This document shows positions 21,548 through 30,537 of a DNA stretch of 39,315 nt, one piece after another. Both the position numbers and the translations under genes were made by a program. Position 1 is the first letter of the stretch; the number at the start of each line of letters is the position of its first letter. The notes beneath the pieces are model-generated. The model was not told where the DNA came from, searched no databases, and saw only the letters and a program-made list of their open reading frames with translations. This stretch comes from Sulfurovum sp. (GTDB lineage Bacteria; Campylobacterota; Campylobacteria; Campylobacterales; Sulfurovaceae). The DNA is taken from assembly GCA_027082955.1 (NCBI GenBank), contig JALWTA010000041.1, forward strand, positions 1 to 39,315. The letters run 5' to 3'.

Positions 21548-22846
21548 CTACGCCTCTTTTTCTGCCAAAAGCTCCCGTACCACTTCGCGATCATCAAACG
21601 GATACTTCACCCCCTTGACCTCTTGGTAGTCCTCATCGCCTTTTCCAAGGATCAGCAGTACTTCATTGGGTTCAAGCGCATCAAGTGCCATTTTAATCGC
21701 CAATCGTCTGTCCGGACAGGCAGTAACATTCTCCTTGCCTACAAGCCCCTTGAGGATATCTTCAAGGATCATCTCGGGTACTTCATCCCGAGGATTGTCG
21801 GAGGTCACGTAGATCTTGTTGGCATAGCGTCCGGCAACGGCACCCATACGCGGTCGCTTCCCCTTATCGCGGTTTCCTCCGGCACCGAATACAACAGAGA
21901 TATCCCTGTCTTTCATTGACTCAAGCACAGCATACATTCCATCATCAGTATGGGCAAAATCAACAATCACCAGTGGATCACGGCTGACTACTTCCATGCG
22001 TCCGGATACACCTGCGAAGTTCTCTACAACATCACACACTTCCTGAAGCGGTCGCTTGGTAAGTAGGTGCACAGAGCCCACTGCTGCCATCAGGTTAAAC
22101 AGATTAAAAAGGCCTACCATCGGTGAGTGAAAGGTCGCTTCTTCCCTCAGGTGTTTGATACCTGCCGTAATCCCATGCAACAGTGAGAATGCCTGCACTT
22201 TGTAGGTTGCCGGTTCATCTACCCCGTAACTGTAGGCATTTTTAGGATTATAGGCGATATGTTTTATATCGTCTTTATTCAGCAACTTCATCGTATTATC
22301 GGCAAAAAAGAGGCTTTTGACACGTCTATACTCCTCGATCGTACCATGATAATCCAAATGATCACGGGTCACATTGGTATGTACCTTCAATGCGAACGTG
22401 ATCCCCTCGATGCGCTGCTGATGTATGGCATGGGAGCTTACTTCCATAATGAAATAGTTACACCCCATATCCGCTGTCTGCTTCATATTATGCAATGTTT
22501 CAAGGATGGAAGGCGTGGTCATACTTTTTTCTTCTATACGCTCTTCATGGGCAAACAGCCCGCGCGTCCCCTGAAGTGCCGGTTTTTCACCAAGATCAAG
22601 CAAAAAGGAATAAATAGCAGCTGTAACGGTCGTTTTACCGTTTGTCCCAGTCACACCGACAACACGCATGTCGGACAATCCCCATATCTCTATAAGTTCT
22701 TGAGGTGTGATCGTATCAGGCTTTTCTGTGAGAGCATCGAAATAGGAGCTGTTCTGTACTGTTTTCAAAAACAGCGTATCATGCGCAATTGCTGTTGTAT
22801 CATCCGTAATAAAGGCATACCCTTTTACATTCAAGGGCACTTTCAC
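21548..22846 (-). CDS. murE: UDP-MurNAc-L-Ala-D-Glu:meso-diaminopimelate ligase
   Basis: Adds meso-DAP to the peptidoglycan stem peptide with ATP. The 432-aa protein has the Mur-ligase P-loop GVTGTNGKTT (64-73), the central HTNVTRDHLDYHGT motif, SGRMEVV at the start of the third domain and the DNPR motif (TSDNPRDEVPEMI) diagnostic of DAP specificity. It is shorter than E. coli MurE (495 aa) mainly at the N-terminal domain, as is common in this class. Overlaps the upstream TPR-like gene by 4 bp (ATGA). It stands outside any mur cluster. Confidence 0.95.
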   Translation of the reverse strand: MKVPLNVKGYAFITDDTTAIAHDTLFLKTVQNSSYFDALTEKPDTITPQELIEIWGLSDMRVVGVTGTNGKTTVTAAIYSFLLDLGEKPALQGTRGLFAHEERIEEKSMTTPSILETLHNMKQTADMGCNYFIMEVSSHAIHQQRIEGITFALKVHTNVTRDHLDYHGTIEEYRRVKSLFFADNTMKLLNKDDIKHIAYNPKNAYSYGVDEPATYKVQAFSLLHGITAGIKHLREEATFHSPMVGLFNLFNLMAAVGSVHLLTKRPLQEVCDVVENFAGVSGRMEVVSRDPLVIVDFAHTDDGMYAVLESMKDRDISVVFGAGGNRDKGKRPRMGAVAGRYANKIYVTSDNPRDEVPEMILEDILKGLVGKENVTACPDRRLAIKMALDALEPNEVLLILGKGDEDYQEVKGVKYPFDDREVVRELLAEKEA

Positions 22847-23424
22847 GATTTCGCCTTCTCTACAACATAATAGAGGCTCAAGACATCCTGATCATTGCCA
22901 AAAAGTCCGGCTGTGGAATCAAGATAGTTCAATGCCATATCGTAAAATCCTTCCTCTGCAAGACGTGTGACAAAATCAACAAACTCAGTCTTGTCGGTAA
23001 TGACAACCTTGGTTGAAAACATAATATCTTCAAACGCTTTCCTGAAACTCCCTCTGCTTCCGACAAGTTCGACAAAATCACTGTATCGAATACCATCGCT
23101 GTATTCAACCTGTTCTTCCACAGGTTCAATAAGCAGTTCATTCAACTGCTGTTTTGTGGTAGAAAGCGTTTCGATCAGATTGTCAATAATATCTGCAGCA
23201 TTCTCCTTCTCTTGTTTGATCACCTGATAGTAGTCAAATAACGCCTGTGCTTCTTCTGCGCTCTCTATTCCAAGATCACTTAAATAGACGCCGACCTTTG
23301 CCTCATCCAATCCAGGATAGTCTTTCAATACCAATCCGTATGTCTGCAGCGCCATACGGAAATCACCTTGCATAAACTCTTCTTCTGCACGTTTTAACAA
23401 TCTGTTTGGACTGACTTTACTCAT
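22843..23424 (-). CDS. TPR-like helical protein of unknown function
   Basis: 193-aa soluble, acidic, mostly helical protein. The N-terminus (NRLLKRAEEEFMQGDFRMAL then QTYGLVLKDYPGLDEAKVGV) is one clear TPR-like unit; a predicted coiled coil (KQEKENAADIIDNLIETLST) and a C-terminal helical pair (EEGFYDMALNYLDSTAGLF) follow. I recognise no specific family. It sits between nfu (1-bp gap) and murE (4-bp overlap), so it is translated from the same mRNA. Confidence 0.8.
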   Translation of the reverse strand: MSKVSPNRLLKRAEEEFMQGDFRMALQTYGLVLKDYPGLDEAKVGVYLSDLGIESAEEAQALFDYYQVIKQEKENAADIIDNLIETLSTTKQQLNELLIEPVEEQVEYSDGIRYSDFVELVGSRGSFRKAFEDIMFSTKVVITDKTEFVDFVTRLAEEGFYDMALNYLDSTAGLFGNDQDVLSLYYVVEKAKS

Positions 23425-23425
23425 A

Positions 23426-23704
23426 TTATCCTAATTGATCCAGTTTATCTTCAAACCCTTGCGGCACATTCACTACTGTCAATTCAGGGTGAATGAGCGT
23501 TTTCAGTTGACGCTCTACACCAAACTTCAAGGTTGTACCACTGCTGCCGCAGCCAACACAAGCCCCTTGAAGCTGCACATACACTACGCCGTCTTTAATA
23601 CCGACTAGATGGATATCACCTCCATCGAGCTTGATTGAGGGGCGTACTTTTTCAATGACATCCTGTACCGGGGGCAATAATTCTTCATCTGTAAACGGGA
23701 TCAA
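23426..23704 (-). CDS. NifU C-terminal-domain (Nfu-type) Fe-S scaffold
   Basis: 92-aa single-domain protein that would carry or deliver an Fe-S cluster. It has the family motif LDGGDIHLVGIKDGVVYVQL and the cluster-binding CxxC, C49/C52 (GACVGCGSSG). It has no A-type domain and so is not full NfuA. The start is a TTG at 23704 with AAGGAG five bases upstream; no ATG is available. TATAAT at 23738-23733 is the probable promoter of the nfu-TPR-murE operon. Confidence 0.9.
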   Translation of the reverse strand: MIPFTDEELLPPVQDVIEKVRPSIKLDGGDIHLVGIKDGVVYVQLQGACVGCGSSGTTLKFGVERQLKTLIHPELTVVNVPQGFEDKLDQLG

Positions 23705-23732
23705 TGTTTCTCCTTCATATAGTTATAGTAAT

Positions 23733-23738
23733 ATTATA
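23733..23738 (-). promoter_or_regulatory. -10 box for nfu-TPR-murE
   Basis: Minus-strand TATAAT (23738-23733) about 29 bp before the TTG start. No -35 consensus is evident. Confidence 0.5.
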
Positions 23739-23829
23739 TCTTAATCAGAGCGAACTTACTCTTTATTCGTGTTTATACACTAAATGTCGTATTTTGTCAA
23801 TGGGGTTTTAAAATAAATTTGTAGATTGT

Positions 23830-23852
23830 ATCACAAGACAGAGCCTTGTGAT
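23830..23852 (-). terminator. Hairpin after rplQ
   Basis: ATCACAAG and CTTGTGAT (8-bp perfect arms, 7-nt loop) lie 15 bp after the rplQ stop and are followed by ACAATCTACAAATTTATTTT. It probably ends the ribosomal supercluster transcript. Confidence 0.6.
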
Positions 23853-23866
23853 AGGAAGATGAACAA

Positions 23867-24217
23867 TTATACCAGTTCGATAATTGCCATAGGTGCCGCG
23901 TCACCTCGTCTTGTACGTGTTTTAATAATACGTGTATAACCACCGTTACGTTCAGCGTAATTCGGTGCAATTTCGTTTACGATCTTATTTGTACATGCTT
24001 TGTCTTGAAGCAGTGCAAAAACTGCTCTGTGTGCATTTGAATCTCCGGCTGATGCTTTGGTGATCAGTTTTTCATAGTAGCTTCTCAACTCTTTTGCTTT
24101 AGGCAGTGTTGTCTCAATTCTTCCCTCTTTTGTCAATGCAATAGCGAGATTCTTGAGCAGCGCTGCTCTATGAGAAGACGTTCTGTTCAGTTTACGATAT
24201 CCGTGTTTATGTCTCAT
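23867..24217 (-). CDS. rplQ: 50S ribosomal protein L17
   Basis: 116-aa large-subunit protein. It begins with the universally conserved [20 protein letters not shown] and contains [14 protein letters not shown] and [17 protein letters not shown]. Last gene of the alpha operon, 25 bp after rpoA, followed by a hairpin. Confidence 0.98.
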   Translation of the reverse strand: MRHKHGYRKLNRTSSHRAALLKNLAIALTKEGRIETTLPKAKELRSYYEKLITKASAGDSNAHRAVFALLQDKACTNKIVNEIAPNYAERNGGYTRIIKTRTRRGDAAPMAIIELV

Positions 24218-24242
24218 CTCTTTCCTTTTATACTACAACAGC

Positions 24243-25244
24243 CTATACTTTAAGCTGCTCGATTTTTTTCACAAGTGCTGTTCTTGTGCTGTCCGCCAAT
24301 TCAAACTCTGGTCCAAATCCATGTTCGACAAGACATTCATTGATCTCATCGAGAGATTTTTTCCCAAGATTTTTAATATTTTTAATCTCATTCTCACTCA
24401 TCAACACCAGTTCACCAAGATATTTGATGCCGGCTCTATCCAGCGAGTTGAATGAACGTGCGCTCAATCCAAGTGAGTCAACGGTTTGCAGGAAAGGTTT
24501 CAGTGCACTTTCATCACCGCTCTTTTTGGGAGAAGGAGCACTGATATCCACATCCAGTACGCCATTGAAAACTGAAAGCTGTTTATTCATCACTTCCAGT
24601 GCATTGGTAAACGCCTCAACAGGACCGATCTGTGCATCCGTTTCGATATCAAATGTGATCTTTTCGAAATTAGGATTGTCTTCTACCAGCACAGGATCAA
24701 TCTTGTAGTTTGCTTTTCTTACAGGGGTAAAGAATGCATCAAGTGCGATTGCATCTGATGCAACATCATCCCTAAGATCTTCACTTGGCACATATCCAAT
24801 ACCCTTGGCAATCACAACAGTGAAGTTCAGCTCGGCATCTTCATTGAGTGTTGCAAGAGGAAGATCGCCATTTACCACTTCGATCTGGTCATTGTTGAGA
24901 TCCTGAGCCGTGACTTCTTTGTGCCCCGTAAAACTGTACTTCAATTCAACCCTGTCACTTCCGTCTTTGATTTTGAAACGGATGTTTTTCAGGTTGATAA
25001 TAAATACAGCCACATCTTCGTGCATACCCCTAATGGTGTCAAACTCGTGCGCAGCGCCTTCAATCTTTACAGAGATAGGTGCATACCCGATAGACGAACC
25101 AAGGATCAGTCGTCTAAGCGGATGCGCAAGCGTAACAGCATAACCGCTTTCAAAAGGGTAAGCAACGATTTCAGCACGGTTGGCACTGATCTCGTTTACT
25201 TCCACTTCTGTCGGCATAAACGGTGCAACTTTAATTTTTCTCAT
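24243..25244 (-). CDS. rpoA: RNA polymerase subunit alpha
   Basis: 333-aa subunit that nucleates RNA polymerase assembly and contacts UP elements and activators. The N-terminal dimerisation domain shows [20 protein letters not shown] and the beta/beta'-binding region; the linker is at about 235-245; the C-terminal domain carries helix-hairpin-helix motifs ([20 protein letters not shown] and [11 protein letters not shown]). Lies between rpsD and rplQ in the usual alpha-operon order. Confidence 0.98.
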   Translation of the reverse strand: MRKIKVAPFMPTEVEVNEISANRAEIVAYPFESGYAVTLAHPLRRLILGSSIGYAPISVKIEGAAHEFDTIRGMHEDVAVFIINLKNIRFKIKDGSDRVELKYSFTGHKEVTAQDLNNDQIEVVNGDLPLATLNEDAELNFTVVIAKGIGYVPSEDLRDDVASDAIALDAFFTPVRKANYKIDPVLVEDNPNFEKITFDIETDAQIGPVEAFTNALEVMNKQLSVFNGVLDVDISAPSPKKSGDESALKPFLQTVDSLGLSARSFNSLDRAGIKYLGELVLMSENEIKNIKNLGKKSLDEINECLVEHGFGPEFELADSTRTALVKKIEQLKV

Positions 25245-25268
25245 TCACTAGCCTTTACTTAACTACGA

Positions 25269-25895
25269 TTATTTAGAGTACAGCTCAACGATTAGACGCT
25301 CTTCCACAGGAATTGAAATCTCATCTCTTTCCGGCACTCTGGTAAAGATTCCGAAAAGTTTCTCTTTGTCAACATCAACCCACTCAACCATACCAGTCTG
25401 GTTTGTCAGCTCAAGTGCTCTGAGGATCTGAGGGTTGTTCTTGCTCTTCTCTCTTATCTCGATCTTCTGTCCCGCTTTTACACGGTAAGAAGGGATATCA
25501 ACACGCTTTCCGTCAACAAGAACATGTCCATGGTTGACAAATTGGCGTGCTGCCGCTCTGGTAGTGGCAAATCCCATTCTGTAAACAACATTGTCAAGAC
25601 GCTGTTCAAGCAGTTGGATCAAAATCGCACCGGTATTTCCTTCTCTTCTGTTTGCTTCTTTAAAGAGTGTTCTAAACTGCTTTTCAGAAACACCATACAT
25701 AAACTTCGCTTTCTGCTTTTCCTGAAGCTGAAGACCGTATTCGCTGATTTTTGAACGTCTTTGCCCATGCTGTCCCGGTGCATATGGACGTTTTTCCAAA
25801 GCCGATTTACCGGCAAGTCTTCTCTCACCCTTGAGACCAAGGTCTACACCAAGTCTTCTTTCTAGTTTTTCAACTGGACCTCTATATCTTGCCAT
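25269..25895 (-). CDS. rpsD: 30S ribosomal protein S4
   Basis: 208-aa primary 16S rRNA-binding protein. It has the [21 protein letters not shown]-terminus without the zinc-binding cysteines of the C+ form, and the S4 RNA-binding domain ([35 protein letters not shown]). In many bacteria S4 represses its own operon by binding the leader; a candidate pseudoknot lies before rpmJ in the same transcript. Confidence 0.98.
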   Translation of the reverse strand: MARYRGPVEKLERRLGVDLGLKGERRLAGKSALEKRPYAPGQHGQRRSKISEYGLQLQEKQKAKFMYGVSEKQFRTLFKEANRREGNTGAILIQLLEQRLDNVVYRMGFATTRAAARQFVNHGHVLVDGKRVDIPSYRVKAGQKIEIREKSKNNPQILRALELTNQTGMVEWVDVDKEKLFGIFTRVPERDEISIPVEERLIVELYSK

Positions 25896-25897
25896 GC

Positions 25898-26272
25898 TTA
25901 TACCCTTCTCTTCTTAGGTGGTCTACAACCATTGTGTGGTAGCGGAGTGATATCCTTGAGGAATGTCACACGGATACCTTCTGTCGCACCAATTGCTTTA
26001 ACCGCAGTATCTCTACCAGAACCAGGACCTTGTACTTTAATCCCAACCTCTTTGATACCGTTCTCTTTCGCTTTTGCCATTGCATCTGCAACCGCTTCTG
26101 TTGCTGCAAACGGCGTTGATTTCTTGGAACCTTTGAAGCCAAGTGCTCCTGCGGAACTCCATGAGATGACATTTCCCATCTCGTCTGTTACTGTAATCAC
26201 AGTATTGTTAAATGTCGCCGCTACGTAGACAACACCTTTTGCAATACTCTTTTTTGCTTTTTTCTTAGCCAT
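25898..26272 (-). CDS. rpsK: 30S ribosomal protein S11
   Basis: 124-aa platform protein with [19 protein letters not shown], the [14 protein letters not shown] loop and the basic C-terminus [13 protein letters not shown]. Two bp precede rpsD and 13 bp follow rpsM. Confidence 0.98.
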   Translation of the reverse strand: MAKKKAKKSIAKGVVYVAATFNNTVITVTDEMGNVISWSSAGALGFKGSKKSTPFAATEAVADAMAKAKENGIKEVGIKVQGPGSGRDTAVKAIGATEGIRVTFLKDITPLPHNGCRPPKKRRV

Positions 26273-26285
26273 ACTTCGCTACTCC

Positions 26286-26648
26286 TTACGCTGCACCGAC
26301 AGTTTTACGCTTCCCTTTTCTGGTACGCGCATTTGTCTTTGTTTTTTGTCCACGGACAGGCAGTCCTCTTCTGTGTCTAAGTCCTCTATAGTTACCAAGG
26401 TCCATCAATGCCTTGATATCCATCGCAACTTTTTTACGAAGATCTCCTTCTACCATAACGTTTTCCTGAATATCGTTACGGATCGTTGCTGCTTCTGCAT
26501 CTGTCAGTTCAAAGACTCTTTTGTCATAGCTGATACCTGTTCTGTCAAGAATTTTTCTTGACGTTGTCAAACCGATACCATAGATGTATGTCAGTGCATA
26601 CTCCATTCTCTTTTTCTGTGGTAAATCAACACCTGCAATACGTGCCAT
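26286..26648 (-). CDS. rpsM: 30S ribosomal protein S13
   Basis: 120-aa head protein contacting L5 and P-site tRNA. Features are [20 protein letters not shown], the helix-two-turn-helix [12 protein letters not shown], the conserved [20 protein letters not shown] and a basic C-terminal tail. Two bp separate it from rpmJ. Confidence 0.98.
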   Translation of the reverse strand: MARIAGVDLPQKKRMEYALTYIYGIGLTTSRKILDRTGISYDKRVFELTDAEAATIRNDIQENVMVEGDLRKKVAMDIKALMDLGNYRGLRHRRGLPVRGQKTKTNARTRKGKRKTVGAA

Positions 26649-26650
26649 GT

Positions 26651-26764
26651 TTATCCTTGTCTCTGTTTATGTTTTGGATTTTTACAAATCACGCGTACGA
26701 TACCTTTGCGCTTAATGATCTTGCAATCATCGCACATCTTCTTAACTGATGGTCTAACCTTCAT
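26651..26764 (-). CDS. rpmJ: 50S ribosomal protein L36
   Basis: 37-aa zinc-binding protein of the C+ type, [17 protein letters not shown] with C11, C14, C27 and H32 as ligands. AGGAG five bases upstream fixes the ATG at 26764; the longer open frame up to 26851 is only leader sequence. It is the first gene after the internal promoter at 26902-26907. Confidence 0.97.
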   Translation of the reverse strand: MKVRPSVKKMCDDCKIIKRKGIVRVICKNPKHKQRQG

Positions 26765-26801
26765 GGTGACTCCTGTAAATTTTTGCACCCTGTTGTTGCG
26801 T

Positions 26802-26842
26802 GGATGACCGAGTTTAGGGCATCCAACCCTTGAGTGATCGGT
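26802..26842 (-). promoter_or_regulatory. Candidate pseudoknot in the alpha-operon leader
   Basis: Minus-strand RNA: ACCGA (26842-26838) pairs with TCGGT (26811-26807); inside it AGGG (26830-26827) pairs with CCCT (26819-26816) around the loop TTGGATG; loop GGATG can pair with CATCC (26806-26802) just downstream, giving an H-type pseudoknot. An alternative stem joins GCACC upstream with GGTGC near 26785. The leader is about 130 nt long. Analogy with the S4-binding pseudoknot of the E. coli alpha mRNA is inference. Confidence 0.45.
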
Positions 26843-26901
26843 GCGAATCAATCAAAGATTCTTCGCGCAGTTTCCCACTACCTACAGTAATAGGGACAGG
26901 G

Positions 26902-26907
26902 ATTATA
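26902..26907 (-). promoter_or_regulatory. Internal promoter for rpmJ-rpsM-rpsK-rpsD-rpoA-rplQ
   Basis: Minus-strand GGTATAATCCC with TATAAT at 26907-26902, preceded by an A/T-rich stretch. The predicted start is near 26895, leaving about 130 nt of leader before rpmJ. The 266-bp gap between infA and rpmJ otherwise holds a REP-like hairpin and the structured leader. Confidence 0.6.
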
Positions 26908-26998
26908 CCGAAAATATTTTTAATGTTTTCTTATATTGTGAAATTTCGTGTAGCGTGCTTCGTTCTGCACAATGATTGTAGCATTTTCATGTGAATAA

Positions 26999-27024
26999 GG
27001 TGCGCTATACATAACGCACCCTGT
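26999..27024. repeat. REP-like hairpin after infA
   Basis: Minus strand: ACAG, then GGTGCG-TTATGTATAG-CGCACC. The stem arms are identical to those of the two GTAG REPs after aroC, but the leading tetranucleotide is ACAG. It begins 7 bp after the infA stop and may serve as its 3'-end structure. Confidence 0.55.
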
Positions 27025-27030
27025 GTGATT

Positions 27031-27249
27031 TTATTTGTATCTGAAGGTGATACGCCCTTTGTCCAGGCTGTATGGAGTCAATTCTACTTTTACTTTATCG
27101 CCGGGAAGAATTTTAATGTAGTGCATTCGCATCTTTCCTGCAATGTGACAAAGTACCACATGCCCGTTATCCAGTTCTACTCTGAAGGTTGCGTTTGGCA
27201 ACGCTTCAACCACTTTTCCGTCAATTTCGATTACGTCATCTTTTGCCAT
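27031..27249 (-). CDS. infA: Translation initiation factor IF-1
   Basis: 72-aa OB-fold factor that occupies the ribosomal A site during initiation. Sequence [20 protein letters not shown] and the typical [20 protein letters not shown] then [20 protein letters not shown]. Lies 24 bp after map. Confidence 0.98.
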   Translation of the reverse strand: MAKDDVIEIDGKVVEALPNATFRVELDNGHVVLCHIAGKMRMHYIKILPGDKVKVELTPYSLDKGRITFRYK

Positions 27250-27273
27250 GTCGTCTATCCTTCTTTCTAACGT

Positions 27274-28041
27274 TTACAGAGAAGCTGTTGCTTCGGTCAA
27301 TATAACGGCTTTCCCGTCAACTACCGCAACCTGATGTTCATAATGTGATGTTCTTAGTCCGTCATCACTGACTACGGACCACTCATCCGCCAATAAGACC
27401 GGGGTGCCGCTTTTCTGACAGACCATTGGCTCAAGACAGAAAACCATACCGTTCTTGATCTTTGGTCCTTGATTGGGTTTGCCTTCAAGATAGTTTGGGA
27501 TATTGGGTTCATCATGCGGTTTGGTTCCAATACCGTGTCCGCAATAGTCACGCAAAGGCACATAGCCTGCCGAGACGATATAATCTTCAAGGATTTTAGT
27601 CAGCTCCTTAAATCGCATACCTGGCTTGATCGCTTCGATGGCATGATAGAGCGCTCCTCTGGAACACTCTATCAATGCTTTATCTTCTTCAGATACATTT
27701 CCTATAGCCATTGTGATTGCTGCATCACCATAATATCCGTCAAGTTTCGTCCCAATATCCAGTCCGAGAATATCGCCCTCTTTGACTACCGTATCATCCG
27801 GAACGCCGTGAATACACACCTCGTTTAGCGAGGTACAGACAGAACCGGTAAAACCATACAAACCCTTGAATGAAGGTTCCGCACCGGCTTCACGAATATA
27901 CTTTTCACCAAGTGCATCGATCTCTTTGAGCGTCATACCGGGTTTGACAATAGACTGAAGATATTGGAGTGTGTTCCCGACAATTTCACCTGCTCTTTTG
28001 AGCTTGGTGATCTCGTCTGGTTTTCGAATTGCTATAGCCAT
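27274..28041 (-). CDS. map: Methionine aminopeptidase type I
   Basis: Removes N-terminal methionine from nascent proteins. The 255-aa enzyme has the dimetal ligands in GDILGLDIGTKLDGYYGDAA (two Asp), GHGIGTKPHDEPNIPN (His), FCLEPMV (Glu) and the final SHYEHQVAV (Glu), and the substrate-contacting ICTSLNEVCIHG-like segment VCTSLNEVCIHGVP. The ATG overlaps the secY stop by one base. Confidence 0.97.
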   Translation of the reverse strand: MAIAIRKPDEITKLKRAGEIVGNTLQYLQSIVKPGMTLKEIDALGEKYIREAGAEPSFKGLYGFTGSVCTSLNEVCIHGVPDDTVVKEGDILGLDIGTKLDGYYGDAAITMAIGNVSEEDKALIECSRGALYHAIEAIKPGMRFKELTKILEDYIVSAGYVPLRDYCGHGIGTKPHDEPNIPNYLEGKPNQGPKIKNGMVFCLEPMVCQKSGTPVLLADEWSVVSDDGLRTSHYEHQVAVVDGKAVILTEATASL

Positions 28042-29303
28042 TACAAACCTACATTTCCGAGTGTATCGTACTGGTTCATGGTTCTTTGTGCTTCGATTTT
28101 TCTCATCGTATCAAGTGCAACTTGTACAATGATCAATACCGAAACGCCACCAAAATAGAAGCTGGCACCCATACCTGAGATAATAGCAAACGGCACAGTC
28201 GCAATAATACCGAGATAAACAGCTCCCGATACGGTCAATCGGCTTGCCACTTCATTTAGGAACTCTTTGGTATGCTCACCCGGTCTTACTCCAGGGATAA
28301 ATCCGCCCTGTCTCTTTAGGTTATCTGCGATATCCTTTGCGTTAAATGCGATTGAAGCATAAAAAAATGCAAAGAAGATGATTAGCAAGAAAGTCGCTAC
28401 ACCAAAAACAAGTCCTCCAGGTGAAAGTGTATCGGCAATTGCTGTAAGGATACTGTTGTGGCTAGCCTGAAGCATTGTCAGAGGGAACATCAAAACTGCC
28501 GAGGCAAAAATAGGGGGAATGACTCCTGAAAGGTTTACCTTGACAGGAATATAGTTCATCACACGTTTGGTTTGATTCTGCATGATCGTTTTACGTGAAT
28601 AGGAGATCGGTACACGTCTTTCTCCAAGTTCAACATAGATGATTGCCAAAATTGTAATCAGCATCACTGCAAGAATACCAAGTACTGCCAAGAAATTCAT
28701 TTCACCTGCATTGACTGCCCGTATCGTATTGCCGATGGCAGCAGGAAGACCTGATACGATACCCGCAAAGATAATAAGTGATATACCGTTTCCTATCCCT
28801 TTTTGTGTAATCTGCTCACCAATCCACATCAACAACATTGTTCCTGTCAACATTGAAAAGGTTGTCAACACAGTAAATGTCATAGGATCGATTGTCACGG
28901 CACTTTCACCTGCACGTCCAGTCATACTTTGAAGCCCCATAGAGACACCAATTGCCTGAACAACTGTAATGAAAATAGTGAAATAACGAATGATCTGCAT
29001 ATATTTTTGCATACCGTCACGTTCTTTCTTCATTTGACCAAGTGTAGGGAAAGTAGCTGCGAGAAGCTCCATAACGATGGAAGCTGTAATGTAAGGCATG
29101 ATACCAAGGGAGATGATACTCAGACGTCGAACCGCGTTTCCAGAGAACATATTCATCATCCCCAGGGCGTTGTTGGAGTTGTTATCAAAGAACTCTTTGA
29201 TAACATGCAAATCAACACCCGGTGTAGGAATATAGGCTAAAACTCTGTACGCAAAAAGAAATCCCAATGTGATCAGGATTTTTTGAGTTAAAGCGTTACC
29301 CAT
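28041..29303 (-). CDS. secY: Preprotein translocase subunit SecY
   Basis: 420-aa channel subunit of the Sec translocon with ten transmembrane helices. Conserved parts include AYIPTPGVD, the plug-region FSGNAVRRLSIISLGIMPYI, GIGNGISLIIFAGIV, the cytoplasmic ERRVPISYSRKTI loop and FIPGVRPGEHT. Two bp after rplO, within the spc part of the supercluster. No adk gene follows, unlike in enterobacterial-type or Gram-positive clusters. Confidence 0.98.
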   Translation of the reverse strand: MGNALTQKILITLGFLFAYRVLAYIPTPGVDLHVIKEFFDNNSNNALGMMNMFSGNAVRRLSIISLGIMPYITASIVMELLAATFPTLGQMKKERDGMQKYMQIIRYFTIFITVVQAIGVSMGLQSMTGRAGESAVTIDPMTFTVLTTFSMLTGTMLLMWIGEQITQKGIGNGISLIIFAGIVSGLPAAIGNTIRAVNAGEMNFLAVLGILAVMLITILAIIYVELGERRVPISYSRKTIMQNQTKRVMNYIPVKVNLSGVIPPIFASAVLMFPLTMLQASHNSILTAIADTLSPGGLVFGVATFLLIIFFAFFYASIAFNAKDIADNLKRQGGFIPGVRPGEHTKEFLNEVASRLTVSGAVYLGIIATVPFAIISGMGASFYFGGVSVLIIVQVALDTMRKIEAQRTMNQYDTLGNVGL

Positions 29304-29305
29304 GA

Positions 29306-29704
29306 TTATTTTCCGCTTGTGGTTACAGCGTCATCTTTGATCTTGTCTGCAAGATCTTTGGCAGATGCACCGATGAGTTTCACTCTTTTAACTGTTTTTT
29401 GCAATTTGTGAACAGATCTGATACTCTCAAGCGTGATCTCATCCAATTCTGCCACTGCTTTGATCTTCTCAACATTGATCACATACGGTTTTTCTATTTT
29501 AGAAGTGAATCCAACTTTTGGCAATCTCTTCTGAAGTGGCATTTGTCCACCTTCAAAACCTCTTTTTTTGCTGTAACCTGATCTTGCTTTCTGACCTTTG
29601 TTACCGCGTCCTGCTGTTTTACCTGTGCCTGACCCCTGTCCGCGTCCGACTCTTTTTCTATTGCGAGTCGATCCCGGAGCAGGCTGTAAATTATGTAGAC
29701 CCAT
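29306..29704 (-). CDS. rplO: 50S ribosomal protein L15
   Basis: 132-aa protein with the glycine/arginine-rich N-terminal extension [20 protein letters not shown] and [20 protein letters not shown], then [17 protein letters not shown]. It follows rpsE directly; no rpmD (L30) lies between, as in other members of the class. Confidence 0.98.
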   Translation of the reverse strand: MGLHNLQPAPGSTRNRKRVGRGQGSGTGKTAGRGNKGQKARSGYSKKRGFEGGQMPLQKRLPKVGFTSKIEKPYVINVEKIKAVAELDEITLESIRSVHKLQKTVKRVKLIGASAKDLADKIKDDAVTTSGK

Positions 29705-29714
29705 ACTTTACCCC

Positions 29715-30164
29715 TTATGCTTTGATTCTGGTAAGTGCCTGAATTGCACATCTTACCAGGTTATTTGGGTTGTTTGAACCAATAGACTTGCACAGTACAT
29801 CCTGTACCCCTGCAAGTTCAAGTACCGGACGAGCGGCACCACCGGCAATAACCCCTGTACCTTCACTCGCTGGTCTAAGCACAATTCTACTTGCGTTGAA
29901 CTTGTGCTCAATGTCGTGAGCAATAGTTGTTCCTTTGATGTTGACTTTCACAAGGTTCTTGTGTGCATCATCGACCGCTTTTTTGATCGCATCTGGAACC
30001 TCTTTGGCTTTCCCAAATCCGTATCCGACTGTACCTTTCTTGTCGCCAATTACAACAAGTGCAGTAAATCTGAATCGTCTACCACCCTTGACAACTTTGG
30101 TAACACGACCGATATTTACGATCACTTCTTCGAATTCATTTTCGATTTCTTGATTTTCCATCAT
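29715..30164 (-). CDS. rpsE: 30S ribosomal protein S5
   Basis: 149-aa protein with the S5 double-stranded-RNA-binding motif [38 protein letters not shown] and the C-terminal [20 protein letters not shown]. Mutations in this protein affect decoding accuracy. Six bp after rplR. Confidence 0.98.
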   Translation of the reverse strand: MMENQEIENEFEEVIVNIGRVTKVVKGGRRFRFTALVVIGDKKGTVGYGFGKAKEVPDAIKKAVDDAHKNLVKVNIKGTTIAHDIEHKFNASRIVLRPASEGTGVIAGGAARPVLELAGVQDVLCKSIGSNNPNNLVRCAIQALTRIKA

Positions 30165-30170
30165 GCTTCC

Positions 30171-30527
30171 TTAAAACTTAATTCCGGCTTCTCTAAGACC
30201 ATCTGCAAATGCAGCAACAACACCATGGTACAGGTAACCGTTTCTGTCAAACACAATTGTCTCAATGTTTTTAGAAGCAAGTGCTTTTGCCATTTCGGCT
30301 GCCACTTTCTTCGCATCTTCTCTATTTGCTTTAAGTCCAAGCTTTCTACCGTCTACTGCTGCAAGTGTCATACCGGCATTGTCATCAATCGCTTGTGCAT
30401 AGACATACTTGTTTGACTTATAGATGGAGAGTCTTGGCAATTCAGCCGTACCAAAAATCTTACCTCTCACTCTCGCTTTTCTTTGAGCGCGAAGTTTATT
30501 TTTTCTTTTTTGAATACTTTTTAACAT
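30171..30527 (-). CDS. rplR: 50S ribosomal protein L18
   Basis: 118-aa 5S rRNA-binding protein. Basic N-terminus ([20 protein letters not shown]), then [18 protein letters not shown], and the conserved [20 protein letters not shown]-like end ([10 protein letters not shown]...[11 protein letters not shown]). Confidence 0.98.
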   Translation of the reverse strand: MLKSIQKRKNKLRAQRKARVRGKIFGTAELPRLSIYKSNKYVYAQAIDDNAGMTLAAVDGRKLGLKANREDAKKVAAEMAKALASKNIETIVFDRNGYLYHGVVAAFADGLREAGIKF

Positions 30528-30537
30528 CTATCGCCCC

